The notes under the pieces: generated by a model
The model's database searches: none
Told to the model about the DNA's origin: nothing
Seen by the model: the letters and a program-made list of their open reading frames with translations, nothing else
Source of the DNA: Mycobacterium avium subsp. avium
GTDB lineage: Bacteria > Actinomycetota > Actinomycetes > Mycobacteriales > Mycobacteriaceae
Direction: 5' to 3'
DNA length: 64,000 bases
Assembly: GCF_009741445.1 (NCBI RefSeq)
Contig: NZ_CP046507.1
Span: 992,001 to 1,056,000 of the forward strand
Translations under genes and position numbers: made by a program
Part shown: positions 56,938 through 64,000 of the stretch, piece after piece
Numbering within the stretch: position 1 is the stretch's first letter
How the letters are laid out: every line of letters starts with the position of its first letter

Positions 56938-57690
56938 GTGGCGCATCCAGTACCGATCGGGGGACCGCGGGCCGACCGGGCCCGACGGGTGGCCGACGTG
57001 TTGCGCCAGCAGATCCACGCCGACGCCTACCCGGACGGCCTGCCCACCGAACTGGAGCTGGCCGCCGAATTCTCGGTGTCGCGCAACACGATTCGCGAGG
57101 CGCTGGCCGTGCTCAAGCGCGAAGGCCTGATCGACCGCGGGCCCAGGGTGGGCACCCATGTCGCGCAGCGCAAATACGACCACGCCCTGGACGCGCTGCT
57201 GGGGCTGAAGGAGACGTTCAAGGGCCTCGGCGAGGTGCGCAACGAGGTGCGCGCGGCGATGCCGGTCACGGCGCCGCCGTCGGTGGCCCGCCGACTGCGG
57301 CTGGCGCCGGGGGAGCAGGCGGTGTTCATCGAGCGGCTGCGCTACCTCGGCGAGCTGCCGCTCAGCCTGGACCTCACCTACCTGGCCCCCGCGATCGGCC
57401 GCCAGGTGCTGGAGCATTCGCTGGAGACCAACGACGTGTTCGCCCTCATCGAACAGGTCAGCGGGCAGCGGCTGGGCTCGGCGGCGCTGGCGCTCGAGGC
57501 CATCCCCGCCGACGCGCATTCGGCGGCCACGCTGCAGGTGCCCGACGGCGCGGCGCTGCTGATGCTGGAGCGGCTCACCAGCCTGGCCGACGGCACTCCC
57601 GTCGACCTCGAGTACATCCGGATGCGGGGCGATCGAATCACCATGCGCGGCAACCTGTTCAGAGCCGAGCCGATGAGGAGCAACTCATGA
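56938..57690 (+). CDS. GntR/HutC-family transcriptional regulator
   Basis: A 250-residue repressor-type protein. The winged helix (LPTELELAAEFSVSRNTIRE, LKREGLIDRGPRVGTHVAQR) is at the N-terminus, and a UTRA ligand-binding domain (PLSLDLTYLAP, DGTPVDLEYIRMRGDRITMR) follows. It is the first gene of a six-gene plus-strand operon and is ATGA-coupled to the ferredoxin, so it probably senses the imported substrate or a product and controls its own operon. GTG 56929 is an alternative start. Confidence 0.88.
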   Translation: MAHPVPIGGPRADRARRVADVLRQQIHADAYPDGLPTELELAAEFSVSRNTIREALAVLKREGLIDRGPRVGTHVAQRKYDHALDALLGLKETFKGLGEVRNEVRAAMPVTAPPSVARRLRLAPGEQAVFIERLRYLGELPLSLDLTYLAPAIGRQVLEHSLETNDVFALIEQVSGQRLGSAALALEAIPADAHSAATLQVPDGAALLMLERLTSLADGTPVDLEYIRMRGDRITMRGNLFRAEPMRSNS

Positions 57691-57917
57691 CGCTGATCCA
57701 CAACACCCGCGTCGACGTGCCGGTGACCATCGACGAGTCGCTGTGCATCGAGGGCTGCACGCTGTGCGTCGAGGTCTGCCCGCTCGACGCCCTGGCCATC
57801 GACCCCGACACCGGCAAGGCCTACATGCACGTCGACGAATGCTGGTACTGCGGCCCGTGCGCCGCCCGCTGCCCGACCGGCGCGGTCACCGTCAACATGC
57901 CCTACCTGCTTCGCTGA
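57687..57917 (+). CDS. Small ferredoxin with two 4Fe-4S clusters (AprB-like)
   Basis: A 76-residue protein with two cluster motifs: CIEGCTLCVEVCP, where the first two Cys are three residues apart instead of the usual two, and CWYCGPCAARCP. Length and spacing recall the ferredoxin core of adenylylsulfate reductase beta subunits. It sits in the same operon as an AprA/fumarate-reductase-like flavoprotein, for which it is the obvious electron partner. It overlaps the regulator stop; the binding protein follows after 25 bases. Confidence 0.88.
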   Translation: MTLIHNTRVDVPVTIDESLCIEGCTLCVEVCPLDALAIDPDTGKAYMHVDECWYCGPCAARCPTGAVTVNMPYLLR

Positions 57918-57942
57918 AAAGCGTTCACCCCCAGGAACTTCC

Positions 57943-59331
57943 ATGAGAAGACATGCCGCCCTGCTGGCGTCGGTGCTGATCGCGGTCGCCGCGCTGGGCA
58001 CCGGGTGCTCGCTGGAATCCCTGTCCCAGTCGGCCGGGGTGGTCAACGTGGTGGTGGGCTACCAGTCCAAGACCATCAACACCGTCACCGCGGGCACGCT
58101 GCTGCGCGCCCAGGGCTACCTGGAGCGTCGCCTGGCCGACATCACCACCCGCACCGGCACCAAATACGCGGTGCGCTGGCAGGATTACGACACCGGGGCG
58201 CCGATCACCGCGCAGATGCTCGCCGAAAAGATCGACATCGGCTCGATGGGCGACTACCCGATGCTGATCAACGGCTCCAAGACGCAGGCCAACCCGCTGG
58301 CCCGCACCGAGATGGTCTCCATCACCGGCTACAACCCCAAGGGCGCGCTGAACATGGTGGTGGTCAGCCCGGATTCGCGGGCCAAGGACCTGGCCGACCT
58401 GGCCGGCGCCAAGGTCTCGGCCAGCGTGGGCTCGGCCGGCCACGGCACCCTGGTGCGGGCCCTGAGCCGGGCCGGCGTCAACGGTGTCGAGGTGCTCAAC
58501 CAGCAGCCCCAGGTCGGGGCGTCGGCGCTGGAATCCGGTCAGGTGCAAGCGCTTTCGCAGTTCGTGGCCTGGCCCGGTCTGCTGGTGTTCCAGGGCAAGG
58601 CCAAACTGCTCTACGACGGGGCCGAGCTGAACCTGCCCACCCTGCACGGTGTGGTGGTGCGCCGCTCCTACGCGGCGGCCCACCCGGAGGTGCTGGCCGC
58701 CTTCCTGCAGGCGCAACTGGACGCCACCGATTTCCTCAACGCGCACCCGCTGCAGGCTGCCCGCATCGTCGCCGACGCCAGCGGGCTGCCCCCGGAGGTG
58801 GTGTACCTCTACAACGGCCCGGGCGGCACCTCGTTCGACACCACGCTGAAGCCGTCGCTGACCGAAGCGCTGAAAAGCGATGTGCCCTACCTGAAGTCGA
58901 TCGGCGACTTCGCCGACCTGGACGTGGACAAGTTCGTCGTGGACGAGCCACTGCGGGCGGTGTTCACTGCGCGCGGGCTCGACTACCAAGCCGCCCGGGC
59001 GCGCACCACCAACCCGTCCACGCTGCGCGGCGACCCGGCGCTGGCCGGCGAGCTGTGGCTGGACGGCGCCGACACGACGCAGACCACCGCCGACCCGGCG
59101 AGCCTGCTGCGGGCGGTGCGCGACGCGCTCGGCCGCGGCGCGCGGGTCCGCGCGGCCTACGTCCCCGACACCGAGTTCGGCACCCGCTGGTTCGCCGACA
59201 AGGCGTTCTGGGTCAAAGACGGGCAGAACTATCTGCCGTTCGGCACTGCAGCCGGGGCGGGCCGCTACCTGGCCGCGCACCCCGGCGGCATCGCCGTGAA
59301 TTACCAACAGGCACTGGGAGGTTCGGTATGA
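57943..59331 (+). CDS. Sulfonate/nitrate-type ABC substrate-binding lipoprotein with extra C-terminal domain
   Basis: A 462-residue lipoprotein with lipobox LGTGC (Cys22). Residues about 33-330 are the SsuA/TauA/NMT1-type binding fold (VVVGYQSKTINTVTAG, EKIDIGSMGDYPMLINGSK, QPQVGASALESGQVQA). About 80-100 residues follow that a standard binding protein lacks; the pattern FGTRWFADKAFWVKDGQ, then FGTAAGAGRYLAAHPGGIAV recalls NosL-type domains. The ligand is unknown. Coupling to SsuC/SsuB-like genes fits a sulfonate, but similar proteins bind other small anions or bases. Confidence 0.85.
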   Translation: MRRHAALLASVLIAVAALGTGCSLESLSQSAGVVNVVVGYQSKTINTVTAGTLLRAQGYLERRLADITTRTGTKYAVRWQDYDTGAPITAQMLAEKIDIGSMGDYPMLINGSKTQANPLARTEMVSITGYNPKGALNMVVVSPDSRAKDLADLAGAKVSASVGSAGHGTLVRALSRAGVNGVEVLNQQPQVGASALESGQVQALSQFVAWPGLLVFQGKAKLLYDGAELNLPTLHGVVVRRSYAAAHPEVLAAFLQAQLDATDFLNAHPLQAARIVADASGLPPEVVYLYNGPGGTSFDTTLKPSLTEALKSDVPYLKSIGDFADLDVDKFVVDEPLRAVFTARGLDYQAARARTTNPSTLRGDPALAGELWLDGADTTQTTADPASLLRAVRDALGRGARVRAAYVPDTEFGTRWFADKAFWVKDGQNYLPFGTAAGAGRYLAAHPGGIAVNYQQALGGSV

Positions 59332-60188
59332 CAGCCCAAGTGGTGGCCGATCAGGTGGTGGGCGGCGTGATTTCGGCGCCCCCGCTGGCCCGCCCCCGCC
59401 GCGGCACGCTGCGGTGGCAGTCGCGGGTGCTGCGGGTGGTCTCGGTGGCCGCCGCCATCGGGTTGTGGCAGCTGCTCACCGCCGACAAGGTGCGGCTGCT
59501 GCTGCGCTTCGACACGCTGCCCACCGTCACCGAGATCGTCGGCGCGTTGCACCGCCGGCTGGCGGCCGGCGAGTACTGGCTGGATCTGGCGCAGTCGCTG
59601 CTGCGGATCCTGACCGGCTTCGGGCTGGCCGCCGTCATCGGGGTGGCGACCGGTGTGCTGCTGGGCCGTTCGCGGTTGTTCGCCGACGTGTTCGGGCCGC
59701 TGGCCGAACTGGCCCGGCCCATCCCGGCCATCGCGATGGTGCCGGTGGCCATCCTGTTGTTCCCCACCGACGAGGCCGGCATCGTGTTCATCACCTTCCT
59801 GGCGGCCTACTTCCCGATCATGGTCTCCACCCGGCACGCCGTGCGGGCGCTGCCCACGCTGTGGGAGGACTCGGTGCGCACGCTGGGCGGCGGCCGCTGG
59901 CAGGTGCTGACCCAGGTGGTGTTGCCCGGCATCCTGCCGGGGGTGTTCGGCGGCCTGTCCGTCGGCATGGGCGTGGCCTGGATCTGCGTGATCTCCGCCG
60001 AGATGATCTCGGGCCGTCTCGGGGTCGGTTACCGCACCTGGCAGGACTACACCGTGCTGGCCTACCCGCAGGTGTTCGTCGGCATCATCACCATCGGCGT
60101 GCTGGGGTTCGCCACGTCGGCGGCCGTCGAACTGGTGGGCCGGCGGGTGACCCGGTGGCTGCCGCGCGCCCAGGACGGTGCGCGATGA
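59328..60188 (+). CDS. ABC transporter permease (SsuC/TauC type)
   Basis: A 286-residue permease with about six helices. The EAA loop is EDSVRTLGGGRWQVLTQVVLPG, and RIPAIA-type PARPIPAIAMVPVAILLF-like sequence (LARPIPAIAMVPVAI) matches the SsuC group. The start overlaps the binding-protein stop, and the end overlaps the ATPase start. Confidence 0.9.
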   Translation: MTAQVVADQVVGGVISAPPLARPRRGTLRWQSRVLRVVSVAAAIGLWQLLTADKVRLLLRFDTLPTVTEIVGALHRRLAAGEYWLDLAQSLLRILTGFGLAAVIGVATGVLLGRSRLFADVFGPLAELARPIPAIAMVPVAILLFPTDEAGIVFITFLAAYFPIMVSTRHAVRALPTLWEDSVRTLGGGRWQVLTQVVLPGILPGVFGGLSVGMGVAWICVISAEMISGRLGVGYRTWQDYTVLAYPQVFVGIITIGVLGFATSAAVELVGRRVTRWLPRAQDGAR

Positions 60189-60922
60189 CCGCCATGCGCC
60201 TCGAGCTGGACCGAGTTCGGTTGTCCTACAACGGCCCCGCGGTGATCAACGAGCTGAGCCTGGTGGTGCGCCCGGGGGAGATCCTGGTGCTGACCGGGCC
60301 GTCGGGCTGCGGCAAGTCGACGGTACTGCGGGCCCTGGCCGGCCTGCTGACCCCCGACGGCGGCCGGGTGCTGGCCGACGGCGTGCCGGTCACCGGTACC
60401 TCGGGTGATCGCGCAATGGTGTTCCAGGACAACGCCTTACTGCCGTGGCGCACGGTGCGGTCCAACATCGAACTGGCGCTGCGGCTGCGTGGCCAGCCGC
60501 GGGCCGGCCGGCGCGCGGCCGCCGAGCGGTGGATCTCCGAGCTGGGGCTGGCCGGGTTCGGCGACTACCTGCCCAAGAGCCTGTCCGGGGGGATGCGCCA
60601 GCGCGTCCAGCTCGCCCGCGGCCTGGCCGGGGCGCCGCGCGCGGTGATGATGGACGAGCCGTTCGGCGCGCTGGACACCCGGACCCGCGCGGCCATGCAG
60701 CGGCTGCTGATCGACACCTGGCGCACCCACCCGACCACCATCGTGTTCGTCACCCACGACGTCGACGAGGCGCTGGCCCTGGGCGACCGCATCGTGGTGC
60801 TGGGCCGCGCCGGCGAGCCGCCGCGGGCGTCGGTCGAGGTGCCCGAGCCGCGCAGCGACCGCCCGCACGCCGAGTTGCGGGCGCAGATCATCGACGCACT
60901 CAACCACGCGGAGGCCGCCTGA
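60185..60922 (+). CDS. ABC transporter ATPase (SsuB/TauB type)
   Basis: A 245-residue ATPase: Walker A GPSGCGKSTVLRAL, Q-loop MVFQDNALLPWRTV, signature [14 protein letters not shown], Walker B RAVMMDEPFGALD and switch His in VFVTHDVDEA. It energises the importer formed with the preceding two genes. It is ATGA-coupled upstream, and its stop shares a base with the flavoprotein start. Confidence 0.93.
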   Translation: MTAMRLELDRVRLSYNGPAVINELSLVVRPGEILVLTGPSGCGKSTVLRALAGLLTPDGGRVLADGVPVTGTSGDRAMVFQDNALLPWRTVRSNIELALRLRGQPRAGRRAAAERWISELGLAGFGDYLPKSLSGGMRQRVQLARGLAGAPRAVMMDEPFGALDTRTRAAMQRLLIDTWRTHPTTIVFVTHDVDEALALGDRIVVLGRAGEPPRASVEVPEPRSDRPHAELRAQIIDALNHAEAA

Positions 60923-63642
60923 TGCAGATACCCGACCCCACCGCGCCGCTCCGGCTGGACTGTGACGTCCTGGTGATCGGCGGCGGCACCGCGGGCACCA
61001 TGGCCGCGCTGTCGGCCGCCGAGCACGGGGCGCAGGTGCTGCTGCTGGAGAAGGCGCACGTGCGGCACTCCGGCGCGCTGGCGATGGGCATGGACGGCGT
61101 CAACAACGCGGTGATCCCGGGCAAGGCCGAACCCGAGGACTATGTCGCCGAGATCACCCGCGCCAACGACGGAATCGTCAACCAGCGCACCATCTATCAG
61201 ACCGCCACCCGCGGCTTCGCCATGGTGCAGCGGCTGGAGCGCTACGGGGTGAAGTTCGAAAAGAACGAGCACGGCGAATACGCCGTGCGCCGCGTGCACC
61301 GCTCCGGGTCGTACGTGCTGCCCATGCCCGAGGGCAAGGACGTCAAGAAGGCGCTGTACCGGGTGCTGCGGCAACGCTCGATGCGCGAGCGGATCCGCAT
61401 CGAGAACCGGCTGATGCCGGTGCGGGTGTTGGTCGACCCCGACAGCGGTGGCCGCGCCGTCGGCGCCGCCGCGTTGCACACCCGCACCGGCGAATTCGTC
61501 ACGGTCGGCGCCAAGGCGGTCATCCTGGCGACCGGGGCGTGCGGCCGGCTCGGGCTGCCCGCGTCGGGCTACCTGTACGGCACCTACGAGAACCCGACCA
61601 ACGCCGGCGACGGCTACTCGATGGCCTACCACGCCGGCGCGGAGCTCTCGGGCATCGAGTGCTTCCAAGTCAACCCGCTGATCAAGGACTACAACGGCCC
61701 GGCGTGCGCCTACGTCGCCAATCCGTTCGGCGGGTATCAGGTCAACGCGCAGGGCGAGCGGTTCGTGGACTCCGACTACTGGTCCGGCCAGATGATGGCC
61801 GAGGTGAAACGCGAGATCGACTCCGCGCGCGGACCGATCTATCTCAAGGTGTCGCACCTGCCCGACGAGACGCTGACCGCGTTGGAGAACATCCTGCACA
61901 CCACGGAACGGCCCACCCGGGGCACCTTCCACGCCAACCGCGGCCACGACTACCGCACCCACGACATCGAGATGCACATCTCCGAAATCGGTTTGTGCAG
62001 CGGGCATTCCGCGTCAGGTGTGTGGGTCGACGAGCATGCCCGCACCACGGTGCCCGGGCTGTACGCCGCGGGCGACCTGGCCTGCGTCCCGCACAACTAC
62101 ATGATCGGGGCGTTCGTGTTCGGCGACCTGGCCGGCACCCATGCCGCCTCGACCCTGGCCGATGTGGCCGCGCCGCAACAGCTTCCGGCCGACCAGCTGC
62201 GCGAGGCGCACGAGCTGATCTACCGGCCGCTGCGCCACCCGGACGGGCCGCCGCAGCCGCAGGTGGAGTACAAGCTGCGCCGGTTCGTCAACGACTACGT
62301 CGCGCCGCCCAAGACGGCGGCCAAGCTGTCCATCGCGATCCGCACCTTCGAGCGGATGAGCGCCGAGATCGCCGAGATGGGCGCCCGCAACCCGCACGAG
62401 CTGATGCGCGCGGTGGAGGTGTCGTTCATCCGGGACTGCGCCGAGATGGCCGCCCGGTCCTCGCACACCCGCACCGAATCGCGCTGGGGCCTCTACCACG
62501 ACCGGGCCGACCTGCCCGGCCGCGACGACAATCAATGGGGCTATCACCTCAACCTGCGCAAGGGCGACGACGGCCGGATGGTGTTCCTCAAACGGCCGGT
62601 GGCACCGTATTTCGTGCCGGTTCCGGAGCTGGACGGGCTGCCGCCGGTCGACCGGACCGTGCACCCGGTGCAGCAGCCGCCGCTGATCGGCGGCCAGGCC
62701 CCGGCCAGCGCTGTCTCCCGCATCGCTTCCCCCGCAACGGGTTTCGAGCCGCCGTCGCCGCGCATCGCCGCGGTGCTGGCACTCGACGAGCCGAGTGTGG
62801 CCGACCTGGCGCCCTACCTGGGTGACCCGGATCCCGGGGTACGCCGCACCGCGGTGGCGACGCTGACCGAGAACACCCCCGAGGGATACGCCCCCGCCCT
62901 GCTGGCCGCGCTGGGCGACGACGCCGCCGCGGTGCGCGCCGCCGCCGCCGAGGGCGTCCGGGAGCTGGTCGAGGTGCTGCCCGAACCGGAATCGGTTCGC
63001 GCCCACCTGGATTCGTTCGACCGGGTGGTTCGGGCAGCCGCGCTGTACGTGCTGGCCGCGCGCCGCGCCGGCGACGCCGCCCGGTACCGGCGCGCCCTGG
63101 GCGATCCCGATCACCGGGTGCGCATCGAGGCGGTGCGGGCGCTGGTGTCCGTCGACGACGTGGACGGGGTGGTCGACGCCGCCGGCGACGAGAACCGGGA
63201 GGTGCGCATCGCGGCCGCCGCCGGGCTGGCGACGCTGCGCGACGGGACGGGCCCGGCCGGCGGGGCGGTGCGCGCGCTGGTCGCCGACCCCGACCCGCTG
63301 GTGCGTGCCGCCGGGCTGGCCGTGCTCGGCGAATTGGGCTGCGGCCCAGACGATTACGGGGCCATCACGCAGGCGCTGCGCGCGTCGGCGTGGCAGGTGC
63401 GCGAAGGCGCGGCGCGGGCGCTGGCCGGTGCGGCCGCCGAGGTCGCGGTGCCGCTGCTAGGCGAGGCGCTGGGCGACGCGCACCTGGACGTGCGCAAGGC
63501 CGCGGTGCTCGCCCTGACCCGGTGGGCCGGCGAGCCGGACGCCCGCGACGCCCTGGGGATCGCGCTCAAGGACACCGACGCCGACGTGCGCGCGTACGCG
63601 CGCCGGGCGCTGGAACACCCCGAGCGGGCCGTGAAAAGCTAG
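60922..63642 (+). CDS. AprA/fumarate-reductase-like flavoprotein fused to HEAT repeats
   Basis: A 906-residue fusion. Residues about 10-560 are an FAD-dependent oxidoreductase of the fumarate reductase/succinate dehydrogenase/AprA family: VLVIGGGTAGTMAALSAAEH, HSGALAMGMDGVNNAV, VILATGACG and VPGLYAAGDLACVPHNYMIG. Residues about 611-906 are at least eight HEAT-like repeats (DPDPGVRRTAVATL, DPDHRVRIEAVRAL, DTDADVRAYARRAL). No signal peptide is present, so it is cytosolic, unlike respiratory fumarate reductases. Ferredoxin and transporter genes in the same operon suggest it oxidises or reduces the imported compound. The substrate is not known. Confidence 0.88.
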   Translation: MQIPDPTAPLRLDCDVLVIGGGTAGTMAALSAAEHGAQVLLLEKAHVRHSGALAMGMDGVNNAVIPGKAEPEDYVAEITRANDGIVNQRTIYQTATRGFAMVQRLERYGVKFEKNEHGEYAVRRVHRSGSYVLPMPEGKDVKKALYRVLRQRSMRERIRIENRLMPVRVLVDPDSGGRAVGAAALHTRTGEFVTVGAKAVILATGACGRLGLPASGYLYGTYENPTNAGDGYSMAYHAGAELSGIECFQVNPLIKDYNGPACAYVANPFGGYQVNAQGERFVDSDYWSGQMMAEVKREIDSARGPIYLKVSHLPDETLTALENILHTTERPTRGTFHANRGHDYRTHDIEMHISEIGLCSGHSASGVWVDEHARTTVPGLYAAGDLACVPHNYMIGAFVFGDLAGTHAASTLADVAAPQQLPADQLREAHELIYRPLRHPDGPPQPQVEYKLRRFVNDYVAPPKTAAKLSIAIRTFERMSAEIAEMGARNPHELMRAVEVSFIRDCAEMAARSSHTRTESRWGLYHDRADLPGRDDNQWGYHLNLRKGDDGRMVFLKRPVAPYFVPVPELDGLPPVDRTVHPVQQPPLIGGQAPASAVSRIASPATGFEPPSPRIAAVLALDEPSVADLAPYLGDPDPGVRRTAVATLTENTPEGYAPALLAALGDDAAAVRAAAAEGVRELVEVLPEPESVRAHLDSFDRVVRAAALYVLAARRAGDAARYRRALGDPDHRVRIEAVRALVSVDDVDGVVDAAGDENREVRIAAAAGLATLRDGTGPAGGAVRALVADPDPLVRAAGLAVLGELGCGPDDYGAITQALRASAWQVREGAARALAGAAAEVAVPLLGEALGDAHLDVRKAAVLALTRWAGEPDARDALGIALKDTDADVRAYARRALEHPERAVKS

Positions 63643-64000
63643 TCAGCGCAGGATCTTTGCATACAGCAGGCTGTCCTGCGGTTCGGGCCCCATGGTGGGA
63701 TAGACGGCGTGCCGGGCCAGCCGGCCCTCCAGGAAGAACCCGGCGTGCTCCAGCAGGCGCGCCGAGCGCTGGTTGTCGACGCTGCAGGTGGCCCACACGC
63801 GATAGACCTCACGGTCGGCGTCCAGCGCGGTGAGCAGCATGCCGAGCACCTCCGACATCAGGCCCTTGCCCCACCACCGCCGGCCCAGGCAGTAGCCGAT
63901 CTCCACCGAGTGCGGCGCGGTGCGCCGGCAGCTGAGCAGCCCGACCACCTCCCCGCGGTGCCGCAGCTCGATCACCCAGGTCTTCTCGTCCGCGCTGGCG
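63643..64000 (-). CDS. GNAT-family N-acetyltransferase (partial, runs off the window)
   Basis: The C-terminal part of a GNAT acetyltransferase of the RimJ/RimL type: EIGYCLGRRWWGKGLMSEVL is the acetyl-CoA-binding region and RVWATCSVDNQRSARLLEHAGF the typical end of the fold. The frame stays open through 64000 (ADEKTWVIELRHRGEVVG), so the start lies outside the window. It converges on the HEAT-repeat flavoprotein with no gap between stop codons. Confidence 0.85.
   Translation of the reverse strand, partial: ASADEKTWVIELRHRGEVVGLLSCRRTAPHSVEIGYCLGRRWWGKGLMSEVLGMLLTALDADREVYRVWATCSVDNQRSARLLEHAGFFLEGRLARHAVYPTMGPEPQDSLLYAKILR

Overview
The window is a high-GC actinobacterial chromosome segment that reads as a slow-growing Mycobacterium, probably near the M. 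avium complex. The species call is an inference from protein similarity recalled from memory. Most genes match, in order, the M. tuberculosis block from about Rv2578c down to Rv2531c. That block includes aspS, rarA, alaS, ruvX, mltG, aroE, the chorismate synthase-aroK-aroB-aroQ operon, pepQ, efp, nusB and a large PLP decarboxylase. Many gene pairs are ATGA-coupled, and several convergent pairs overlap at their tails.

Region 1 (1-6200) is mobile DNA. An IS256-family element (400-5793) is bounded by 21/27-matching terminal inverted repeats and a 9-bp target duplication. It is itself split by a Tn554-like element of about 4 kb (1544-5518) that carries tnpA, tnpB and tnpC. The flanking DNA is less GC-rich and holds another transposase remnant. 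Region 2 (6200-8770) has two genes, a 13E12-type HNH protein and a radical-SAM protein, each with a perfect mycobacterial LexA box at a promoter that looks leaderless.

Region 3 (8800-33760) is mostly conserved backbone. It holds a purple acid phosphatase, an accessory XRE-cupin/aldolase/DapA-like unit, aspS, and a transglutaminase/zinc-peptidase/ATP-grasp-alpha-E cluster. It continues with rarA, alaS, ruvX, mltG, aroE and a prepilin peptidase. Two genes here are frameshifted in G/C runs. Region 4 (33763-43483) is an accessory island between the prepilin peptidase and the aro operon. It encodes three luciferase-like monooxygenases, an acyl-CoA-dehydrogenase-like flavoprotein and an oligopeptide-type ABC importer, which together look like an organosulfur-scavenging module.

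Region 5 (43541-53062) is the aro operon followed by pepQ-efp-nusB and the decarboxylase. Region 6 (53129-56698) has a convergent sensor kinase/response regulator pair and small or membrane proteins of unknown role. Region 7 (56938-63642) is a tightly coupled operon: GntR regulator, small two-cluster ferredoxin, sulfonate-type ABC importer and an AprA/fumarate-reductase-like flavoprotein fused to HEAT repeats. It is the best candidate in the window for an uncharacterised metabolic system. A GNAT acetyltransferase runs off the right edge. I saw no rRNA, tRNA or CRISPR array.
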